This document shows positions 15,826 through 24,399 of a DNA stretch of 24,399 nt, piece by piece (the first letter of the stretch is position 1; every line of letters begins with the position of its first letter). The DNA comes from Paulinella micropora (lineage: Eukaryota; Cercozoa; Imbricatea; Euglyphida): contig BJOX01000049.1 in NCBI GenBank assembly GCA_009731375.1, forward strand, positions 70,358-94,756. The letters run 5' to 3'. Below the pieces are notes generated by a model. That model made no database searches and had not been told where the DNA came from. It worked only from the letters and a program-made list of their open reading frames with translations. A program made the position numbers and the translations under genes.

Positions 15826-16077
15826 TATAATAATTAATATTTTCTGTTAAGACATGTATTAATTACTAGTAATTATATATAATTGAAGTTAGGGTCGCTG
15901 TTAGTGTTGAAGGTATATAACAAATTATTAATATTTCTACTAAGTTGGCTACTCTGCTTTCGTTGTCGCTTGCCAGCAAGATCCTCATGCGCTGGCGGTA
16001 GATCTCCTGTAAATACCTTCATTTTCTCTACTCCTCTTCGTCTCCATTTTCTCCCCTTCCTTCCCAGAAAGAGAGAA

Positions 16078-16085
<8 letters not shown>
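15826..16085 (+). repeat. Inverted-duplication block A, plus-strand copy
   Basis: About 250 nt matching the reverse complement of 20290-20515 (for example AGTTAGGGTCGCTGTT, CTAAGTTGGCTACTCTGC, CAGCAAGATCCTCATGCGC, CCTTCCTTCCCAGAAAG). A shorter third copy with an internal deletion is at 19395-19515, in the same orientation as the 20290-20515 copy. No coding sequence seen. Confidence 0.9.
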
Positions 16086-16113
<28 letters not shown>

Positions 16114-16118
16114 TGTAA

Positions 16119-16172
<54 letters not shown>

Positions 16173-16240
16173 CAGAGAGAGAAAGTGAGTGAGTGAGTGA
16201 GAGAGAGAGAGAGTGAGAGCTCGAGAGCTCGAGAGTGAGC

Positions 16241-16273
<33 letters not shown>

Positions 16274-16315
16274 AGAGAGTGAGTGATAGAGAGAGAGAGA
16301 GAGCGAGAGAGCGAG

Positions 16316-16351
<36 letters not shown>

Positions 16352-16401
16352 TGAGTGAGTGTGAGAGAGTGAGAGTGAGAGAGAAAGTGAGTGAGAGAGA
16401 G

Positions 16402-16432
<31 letters not shown>

Positions 16433-16433
16433 G
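16065..16433. repeat. (GA)n tract joining blocks A and B
   Basis: GA microsatellite with GTGA and GCGA variants. Its inverted counterpart is the CT tract at 19746-20290, so microsatellite and unique blocks were duplicated together. Confidence 0.95.
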
Positions 16434-16800
16434 TTCAAATATAAATTTCTGGAATCTTTCTCCTTACTACCTTCGTAGATCTTTATCAAGTACAGACACA
16501 CACACAGACATACAGCAACGATGGTGCTGATGTCGCGACAGACACACAGAGATACAGCAACGATGGTGCTGCATGTCAACATCACGACACACACAGACAT
16601 ATACATACAGCAACGATGGTGCTGCATGTCACGACACACACACACACATACACACATACAGCAACGATGGTGCTGTATGTGACACGACACACACACACAC
16701 ATACAGCAACGATGGTGCTGTATGTGACACGACACACACACACACACACATAATCTCACTACATACAAATGCATAAGGCAAGGATGGTTACTACCTTCGC
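16434..16800 (+). repeat. Inverted-duplication block B, plus-strand copy
   Basis: Matches the reverse complement of 19521-19745. Begins with ATAAATTTCTGGAATCTTTCTCC and CTACCTTCGTAGAT, contains the hairpin minisatellite, and ends with AAGGATGGTT. Confidence 0.9.
16512..16722 (+). repeat. Minisatellite with hairpin unit
   Basis: Five copies of CAGCAACGATGGTGCTG separated by variable (CA)n-rich spacers of about 25-40 nt. Within each unit CAGCA and TGCTG are complementary around a 7-nt loop. About three further units lie inverted at 19570-19695. Confidence 0.9.
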
Positions 16801-16870
16801 AGATTTTTATCAATTACTTTATCATTTTTGCTTTAAAGTCGCATAAGATAAAAGAGTGATAATTGATTTT

Positions 16871-16872
<2 letters not shown>

Positions 16873-16926
<54 letters not shown>
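16873..16926. repeat. (GA)n microsatellite
   Basis: Pure GA tract of about 54 nt between a short AT-rich stretch and the first of two direct repeats. Confidence 0.95.
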
Positions 16927-16931
<5 letters not shown>

Positions 16932-17258
16932 AAAAGAGAGGGGGGGGCCGCCACACACAGGACTACACCTTTACAATTACATAACCATAACATAGCATAA
17001 TAATATATATCACCGCGCAACATATCTAAGCAAAAAATATTAATTTTAATAACTATAATACAATATCAACAACTTCCACCCCCCTCCCACCCCTTTTCTT
17101 CTTTTATTCTTTTTCTAGAAAAAAGAAAAGAGAGGGGGGGGGCCTCCACACATCTATACCTTTACAATTACATATCCATAACATAGCATAATAATATATA
17201 CACCGCGCAACATATCTAAGCAAAAATGTAAATTTTAATAACTATAATATAATATTAA
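16925..17258 (+). repeat. Two-copy direct repeat
   Basis: Copies at about 16925-17065 and 17117-17258 share AAAGAGAG followed by a G7-8 run, CCTTTACAATTACAT, CCATAACATAGCATAATA and CGCGCAACATATCTAAGC, with scattered differences. Spaced about 190 nt apart by a C/T-rich linker. No open frame of note. Confidence 0.9.
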
Positions 17259-17315
17259 TACTGAGCCGCTGAATACTAATTTAATATTTAATATCTTCCT
17301 TAATACGCTCAACTG

Positions 17316-17400
17316 AATAACTAGGTTTCCACCTTTGATAAAGGTATAACTTACTAGCTATACTTTTCACGTGGAAGTTCCCTGAGTCCAATTGTAAAAA
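17316..17400 (+). repeat. CCTTTGATAAAGG hairpin repeat, copy 1
   Basis: Contains CCTTTGATAAAGG (17332-17344), a 5-bp stem with 3-nt loop, inside an outer CCAC...GTGG pair. Related to 17571-17660. Function unknown. Confidence 0.6.
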
Positions 17401-17421
17401 TTGTTCTCTCAATAAAAACGA

Positions 17422-17464
17422 AGAAGAAGAAGAAGAAGAAGAAGAAGAAGAGAGAGAGAGAGAT
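17422..17464. repeat. (GAA)n then (GA)n microsatellite
   Basis: About ten GAA units followed by a short GA run. Confidence 0.95.
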
Positions 17465-17514
17465 CATTTTTGCCTAATAGTCAAACATGATAAAATGAAT
17501 TCACCAGCCAGAGA

Positions 17515-17553
17515 TATCGCGGGTTCAACCCCGCTAGACCATCCACCAAAAAC
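17515..17553 (+). other. tRNA-like B-box segment, possible SINE remnant
   Basis: GCGGGTTCAACCCCGC forms a short stem-loop and contains GGTTCAACCCC, close to the tRNA B-box GGTTCRANNCC. No A-box or acceptor stem is found upstream, so it is not a tRNA gene. It may derive from a tRNA-related SINE. Confidence 0.4.
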
Positions 17554-17570
17554 AAAAAACATTGAGCAAA

Positions 17571-17660
17571 CGACCGGGTAATCCGCCTTTGATAAAGGTT
17601 TGTTATTGTGACACACTTTTCACGCGGTGTTCTCCCAATCCTGTCGAGCTATTTGGTAAA
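17571..17660 (+). repeat. CCTTTGATAAAGG hairpin repeat, copy 2
   Basis: CCTTTGATAAAGG at 17586-17598 inside an outer CCGC...GCGG pair; compare copy 1 at 17316-17400, where the pair is CCAC...GTGG. Confidence 0.6.
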
Positions 17661-17770
17661 AATATAAATTTCTAGAATCTAGATCTTCCTCCTTACAATC
17701 TTCAACTAGTTCCTAGATTTTTATCATTTTTGCCTAATAGTCAAACATGATAAAATGAATTCACCAGCCA

Positions 17771-17880
17771 GAGAGAGAGAGAGAGAGAGAGATACTAGAG
17801 AGAGAGAGAGAGATACTAGAGAGAGAGAGAGAGAGATACTAGAGAGAGAGAGATACTAGAGAGAGAGAGAAAGAGAGATG
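17771..17880. repeat. (GA)n with ATACTAGAG interruptions
   Basis: GA tract broken four times by GATACTAGAG at uneven spacing, a higher-order microsatellite. Confidence 0.9.
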
Positions 17881-17900
17881 AGAAAGAATGAGAAGAACGA

Positions 17901-17990
17901 ACCACAAGAGAGGAGAAAAGAATGACAGGATCCGGAACAAACCACAACAGAGGAGAAAAGAACGACAGGAACTTTAACAAACCACAAACA
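17901..17990 (+). repeat. 40-bp minisatellite, 2.2 copies
   Basis: Units 17901-17940 and 17941-17980 and a partial third all begin ACCACAA. The first two share AGAGGAGAAAAGAAYGACAGGA at identical spacing. Confidence 0.9.
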
Positions 17991-18084
17991 AAATAGTAAT
18001 CTATCGCAATAGACAGCGCGCGCGACAAAAAAAACATGCCTCAGGGACAAAGAACGGGAAACGGAAGCGACAAAATACGGAATA

Positions 18085-18667
18085 CAAAACAATCATTAGG
18101 ACTATTGCAAAGGAATGACAAAAAACACAGCCAGGTAGTCTCCAGGTCGTGTCACTGTGTACACAGCCAGGTGGGTCACTGTGCACCGCTTTTTCACGTC
18201 ACTTCAGGTCTGAAGTGATTGAAAAGACAGGTCGAAGGTGGAGTGTCCGGTGGGGCACATCGCTGCTTTTTAGTTCTACCTCGACCGGAACAGGCAATTG
18301 CCTGATTATTCTAAAAACGACACTAGCTTTATCTGCCCGGCTCAACGGTAAAATGCAGAGCTCCGTCGAGTTGACACTTTTGCGAGTTAACAAAAAGCTT
18401 TTACCATTCTTAAAAATACCGAAAACTACGGTAAAAAGGAAGAAAAAGAAATACAGGTACGGCCGGCCCAGCGACAAAATGAAACATTGTTCACCGCTAA
18501 AAAGCACCGATGGGTGGCCTCATCGAACACTCCACCTTCCACCCGTCTTTACACGTCCGTGCCGGACGCCGTCCGCAGTGACGTGTAAAAAGCGGTGAAC
18601 AGTGAACCACCTGGCGGTGTTTTTTTCATTTTTCATTTCATTTGCAACAGTCCCAATGATTGTTTTG
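18085..18667. repeat. Fold-back (long inverted repeat) element
   Basis: Left arm 18085-18274 and right arm 18497-18667 are imperfect inverted copies (left AAAACAATCATTAGGACT and CGAAGGTGGAGTGT; right ACACTCCACCTTCCACC and AGTCCCAATGATTGTTTT). The left arm has an extra internal duplication of CACAGCCAGGT. The loop of ~220 nt has no recognised gene. A partial third copy in left-arm orientation is at 18695-18735. Open frames on both strands mirror one another and are products of the palindrome. Confidence 0.85.
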
Positions 18668-18741
18668 CCTTTCCCGTCTTTCAAAAATGAGGGCGTGAGA
18701 AGTGACGTGTAAAGACAGGTGGAAGGTGGAGTGTGTAAACT

Positions 18742-18953
18742 CCCCCCCCAAGCCATTTCCGCAGTCGGAATGATTCATGGTTTGTGGGAACGAGGAGTTA
18801 GGAGCTTATATTTGCAGGGTGGCTAGCCCCAGACTCGATGTTGATGCTGGTATATGTTTTTTGGAATTCGCGCAAATATTTGCGTTAGGGGAGTGACAGG
18901 TGGATACTTTTGTTCTTCTTTTCGTCATTAGAGTCAAAATTAAATAATAAATC
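18742..18953. other. Spacer, nothing recognised
   Basis: About 210 nt of unique sequence between the fold-back region and the next microsatellite; no open frame or motif. Confidence 0.5.
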
Positions 18954-19187
18954 TTCTTCTTCTTCTCTCACACACACACGCACTCTCTCTCTCTCGCTCT
19001 CTCTCTCGCTCTCTCTCGCTCTCTCTCTCGCTCTCTCTCTCGCTCTCTCTCGCTCTCTCTCGCTCTCTCTCTCGCTTTCTCTCTCTCTCTCTTTCTCTTC
19101 CTCTCTCTCTCTCTCTCTCTCTCTCTCGCTCTTCTCTCTCTCTCTCTCTCACACACACACAAACACACACACACACAAACACACACA

Positions 19188-19238
<51 letters not shown>

Positions 19239-19305
19239 CCACACACACACACACTCTCTCTCTCTCTCACTCTCTCTCACTCTCTCTCACTCTCTCTCAC
19301 TCTCG

Positions 19306-19348
<43 letters not shown>

Positions 19349-19400
19349 NNNNNNNNNNCTCTCTCTCACACACTCCCTCTCTCTTCTCTCTCTCTCTTTC
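18954..19400. repeat. (CT)n/(CA)n microsatellite with gap
   Basis: CTT start, then CT with regular CTCG and CTCA variants, CA patches near 19150-19190 and 19240-19255, and an N gap at 19349-19358. Confidence 0.95.
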
Positions 19401-19515
19401 TGGGAAGGAAGGGGAGAAGAAGGAGAAGAAGAGGAGTAGAGAAAGTGAAGGTTTATACAGGAGATCAACAGCGACCCTAACTTCAATTATAACACGTCTT
19501 AACAGAAAATATTAA
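19395..19515 (-). repeat. Block A, short minus-strand copy
   Basis: Reads on the minus strand as block A (15826-16085) with the central ~100 nt missing: TTTCTGGGAAGG...AGGAGATC is joined directly to AACAGCGACCCTAACTTC. Confidence 0.85.
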
Positions 19516-19520
19516 TTAGT

Positions 19521-19745
19521 AAACCATCCTTGCTGTATGTGTGTGTGTGTATGTGTGTGTGTGTGTCGTGACATGCAGCACCATCGTTGCTGTATGTCTA
19601 TGTCTGTGTGTCGTGATGTTGACATGCAGCACCATCGTTGCTGTATGTCTGTGTGTGTCTGTCGCGACATCGGCACCATCGTTGCTGTATGTCTGTAATC
19701 TACGAAGGTAGTAAGGAGAAAGATTATAGAAATTTATATTTTTAC
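19521..19745 (-). repeat. Block B, minus-strand copy
   Basis: Inverted copy of 16434-16800 with fewer minisatellite units (CAGCACCATCGTTGCTG) and ending in ATCTACGAAGGTAGTAAGGAG. Confidence 0.9.
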
Positions 19746-20289
<544 letters not shown>

Positions 20290-20290
<1 letters not shown>

Positions 20291-20515
20291 CTTTCTGGGA
20301 AGGAAGGGGAGAAGGAGAAGAAGAGGACTAGAAAAGTGTATATACAGGAGATCCACCGCCAGCGCATGAGGATCTTGCTGGTAAGCGACAACGGAAGCAG
20401 AGTAGCCAACTTAGTAGAAATATTAATAAGTTGTTGTATACCTTGAACATTAACAGCGACCCTAACTTCTAATTATAATTAATACACGTCTTAACAGAAA
20501 CATTAATTATTAATA
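20290..20515 (-). repeat. Block A, long minus-strand copy
   Basis: Reverse-complement copy of 15826-16085, collinear over about 225 nt with modest divergence. Confidence 0.9.
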
Positions 20516-20953
20516 TCATTTGCATTTAGTTTTTTTACACTTTTCACTTAATTTATCTCTATTAATACTTGCTGCAAATATTTTCTTCAGTATTAAAGTT
20601 ATAATGTCTGCGTAAAACTAAATTGCACTTGAATAAAATGTAAAAGAGCCTCCTGTTTCCGGTTTCAAATATCAAACTATCGACATGTACTTTTTGGTTA
20701 TTATTAATATAATAAACTTGAACTATAGTGTTTGTGTAAAATTAAGTGTCATAACTGCAAAGGGGCTCACTACGCCAACCTCGCGCTGCCGGCCCCGCCT
20801 CGCCGCGCGACAGCGCGGCGAGGCGGGGTCGGCAGCGCGAGGTTGGCGTAGGTGGCCCCCCCATTGCTTCAGGTACACATGCCCTGCGGGCCAAAACACC
20901 CCACTAACTACAATGATTCTATTACACCTCGGTTCTGCCGGACCCGAAATCTT
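20511..20953 (+). repeat. Dispersed repeat R, copy 1 (with GC-rich hairpin)
   Basis: Shares with 21473-21839: AATATCATTTGCATTT, CTTGCTGCAAATATTTTC, AATGTCTGCGTAAAACTAA, AGTGTTTGTGTAAAATTAAG, GGCGAGGCGGGGTCGGCAGC, CACCCCACTAACTA and a final TGCCGGA(C/T)YCGAAATCTT. It carries an added left hairpin arm missing in copy 2 and an unrelated ~60-nt segment near 20645-20715. Confidence 0.85.
20771..20850. repeat. GC-rich near-perfect palindrome
   Basis: Arms 20771-20808 and 20813-20850, 38 nt each with one mismatch (G:T in RNA), loop GACA. Very GC-rich in AT-rich surroundings. Confidence 0.95.
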
Positions 20954-21472
20954 TTTTCTTTTAGCGATGAAAGGAGCTAAGATCTTTGTTTTATGATAGA
21001 ATCATTATTTTTTAGGTACATCATCGGAATTTTCTTGTAATGTTTTCTTGTATATATCATAAGTTTATCCTGTCTAGCAGTGTACAACGGTTGAAAGGGT
21101 GGCAATCGGTCACAGCGGATTATCATCTTTTATTAAAACGTGACAGTGTTTGCGTAAAGCATTTGAAGTTGTAGAAAGTCACCATTACATTGTGGGAAAA
21201 AATTCGGGTCCGGAAACTTTCAAGACCGGTACTGTGACAGTCCGAGTCACAATCTGAGTGACGGCCATATCATCATGGCAGATGTAGTAGTCTCCGGTCT
21301 GGACCCAGACAGAAATGTGACACAATGATTCAAAGTTTTTACGCACTGGCAAGCACTGTGGCAGTTTTTCTCACTGCCAGTCAGTTTCTTCTGTTCAAGT
21401 TTACGCAACTTGAACACGGCTGTGGCACCTTTAATAAAGTAATAAAGTCACTGAGGAACTACTACGGTATAT
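20954..21472. other. Spacer between repeat R copies
   Basis: AT-rich, unique, no gene. Holds AGTGTTTGCGTAAA at 21145-21158. Confidence 0.5.
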
Positions 21473-21839
21473 AATATCATTTGCATTTCGTTTTTTTTAC
21501 ATTTTGATTTAATTTATCTGTTATTAATAATACTAGTATATACTTGCTGCAAATATTTTCTTCAGTATTAAAGTTGTAATGTCTGCGTAAAACTAAATTG
21601 CACTTGAGTAATATAATAAAATGTAAAAAACGTAAGTGTTTGTGTAAAATTAAGTGTGATAACTGTAATTTGAAAGGGACAGTCGCCTGGCGAGGCGGGG
21701 TCGGCAGCGCGGTGATTAGCGTAGGTGCTTCCCCCCCTCTCACTGCTTCAGGTACACATAGCCTGCGGGCTAAAACACCCCACTAACTAATAATACATCT
21801 ATTATTAATACACCTCCGCTCTGCCGGACTCGAAATCTT
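21473..21839 (+). repeat. Dispersed repeat R, copy 2
   Basis: Second copy of 20511-20953. The right half of the GC-rich palindrome is present (21690-21715) but its complementary left arm is not. Confidence 0.85.
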
Positions 21840-22235
21840 ATGTAACATATTAATAATCATACTATTGATCCGATGCTATAACTTGATAGCAGGGTATTAA
21901 TACTGTCAGCCTCAGTATTCACTGAAATTTATCAATAGGATATGATGGCATCATTCATGATGATAAGGTGAGCATATCTCTTAGGTCACTCAGTGGTCGA
22001 GTCCGCTGATCATCTTCATGATAAATTGATAGTAATCATCATGATCCTTTGATTAATTTCACTATTGTAGTATAGTTAATTAAACTGTTGAAGACTCAGT
22101 CACTTTACGCAAACACTTTTTATATAAGAGTAGTATATATATTATATATATAATTTGGTGAGAAGCGATCACTGATCCGAGCTGAAGCCGGAAACACAAT
22201 ATTATATATACTATTTGTTTAAAAAATTTCAAAGA
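21840..22235. other. AT-rich spacer, nothing firm
   Basis: Contains several ATGATGAT/ATCATCAT boxes (21945-22045), TTTACGCAAACACT at 22104-22117, a TATATA cluster, and a possible tRNA A-box-like stretch (AGGTCACTCAGTGGTCGAG, ~21984-22002) that may be another SINE remnant. No open frame of interest. Confidence 0.4.
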
Positions 22236-22486
22236 AATAAATAATAGTGTTTCTCAGTCAATGGCGAATGCATTTCTGCACATGTGCCTCCATCGTCTCA
22301 CCCGCGAGGGGAGTACGAAGATTTGACGATAGGCTCTAATGACACCCCGGCAAGGCAGCTCCAAGCCTTCCAGACAGACCAATAATTTCAAAGAAAATAT
22401 CCTTTGAAAATACTGGCACCGACGGGAATCGAACTGGCGACAGGTCCCAGATGGTAGACCTTAACCACTGGGCTATCGCGGTGCCA
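22236..22486 (-). mobile_element. Candidate tRNA-derived SINE
   Basis: On the minus strand it starts with a tRNA-like head (22414-22485): GGCACCG at the 5' end pairs over 7 bp with CGGTGCC, A-box TAGCCCAGTGG, B-box-like GTTCGATTCC. D- and anticodon-arm geometry is poor and the T-stem does not pair, so it is not a working tRNA. A body of ~170 nt follows, with the hairpin-forming TTTCAAAGGATATTTTCTTTGAAA region. Its 3' limit is guessed. Confidence 0.5.
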
Positions 22487-22498
22487 CTAATAATATTA

Positions 22499-22782
22499 CT
22501 GGGTACATTCACGTGTCAAACTCAGCCATATAATTTGTGTTAAGGGGCAGATTTCAGATTAGCGGCCAGATTTCAGATTAGTGGTCAGAATTCAAATTAG
22601 TGCAACTTAACGGCTATATCCGTCCGCAAAATCTGCATAATTTTTGCGAAATATTACCGTTAAATTGAACTAATTTGAATTCTGACCACTAATCTAAAAT
22701 CTGNNNNNNNNNNCCATTGGGATCTGAAATCTGACCCTTAACTCAAATTCGCTAGCTGAGTTTGACACTTGAATGTACCCAG
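22499..22782. mobile_element. Palindromic MITE, copy 2
   Basis: Same family as 14015-14310: left CTGGGTACATTC, right GAATGTACCCAG, TA on both sides. Internal TCAGATTTCAGATTAG series and the shared centre CCGCAAAATCTG. An N gap (22704-22713) sits in the right arm, possibly because the palindrome resisted assembly. No coding capacity. Confidence 0.9.
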
Positions 22783-22807
22783 TAATAATGATAATAATAA
22801 TAATAAT

Positions 22808-24399
<1,592 letters not shown>

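Larger units (their letters stand above)
17463..17774 (+). repeat. 52-nt direct repeat bracketing a 260-bp unit
   Basis: The 52-nt block at 17463-17514 (GATCATTTTTGCCTAATAGTC to CACCAGCCAGAGA) recurs at 17723-17774. The intervening unit carries the tRNA-like B-box and the second CCTTTGATAAAGG hairpin. A weaker relative lies at 16826-16872. Confidence 0.9.

Noticed and set aside
16512-16722. CRISPR-like array
   Set aside because: The 17-nt repeats are spaced by low-complexity (CA)n of variable length, in a eukaryotic context with no cas genes.
18149-18598. 149-codon plus-strand frame and a mirrored minus-strand frame
   Set aside because: Both lie in the fold-back element, so the arms give similar peptides on both strands; no domain recognised.
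22414-22485. Functional tRNA gene on the minus strand
   Set aside because: The acceptor stem and boxes are present, but there is an extra base before the D-arm, no proper anticodon stem and a mismatched T-stem.

Overview
This is a eukaryotic nuclear window: two interrupted genes with GT-AG introns, extreme microsatellite density (GA/CT, CATA, GATA, ACT, CTT, TTTC, AAT), ten N gaps, and a transposon- and repeat-rich right half. The lineage cannot be fixed from the sequence. Very short introns (51-54 nt), TTAGGG-type interstitial telomeric DNA and a calmodulin/myosin-light-chain-like gene next to a TRIP13/PCH2 gene would fit a protist or alga, but that is inference. No prokaryotic, organellar or viral gene was recognised.

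Layout. 1-4548: minus-strand gene for an EF-hand protein of the calmodulin/myosin light chain type, four exons visible, 3' end off the left edge; its 3.55-kb intron 2 is mostly microsatellite and gap. 4549-7449: divergent intergenic region dominated by an ~860-bp CATA array. 7450-13072: plus-strand gene for the AAA+ ATPase TRIP13/PCH2. I reconstructed it as 18 small exons whose phases all agree, giving about 418 codons. Exons 2-17 are supported by family similarity; exons 1 and 18 are tentative. Its introns hold ACT, CTT/CT, poly-C/gap, TTTC and telomere-like repeats. 13073-15064: spacer, then a mobile element with palindromic ends and a C-terminal fragment of a piggyBac-like transposase. 15065-22235: AT-rich DNA built largely of dispersed, inverted and tandem repeats: a large inverted duplication around 15.8-16.8 and 19.4-20.5 kb, an approximately 580-bp fold-back, and a two-copy family at 20.5-21.8 kb. 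22236-24399: a tRNA-like SINE candidate, a second palindromic MITE, and an 818-bp tandem duplication bounded by AAT arrays.

TRIP13/PCH2 remodels HORMA-domain proteins in the spindle checkpoint and meiosis, whereas the EF-hand protein is probably a Ca2+ sensor or myosin-type light chain. I see no functional link between them beyond adjacency. I found no convincing new multi-gene system. The most unusual material is repeat architecture: fold-back elements with internal 19-bp arrays, hairpin minisatellite units, and telomeric repeats inside a conserved gene's intron.
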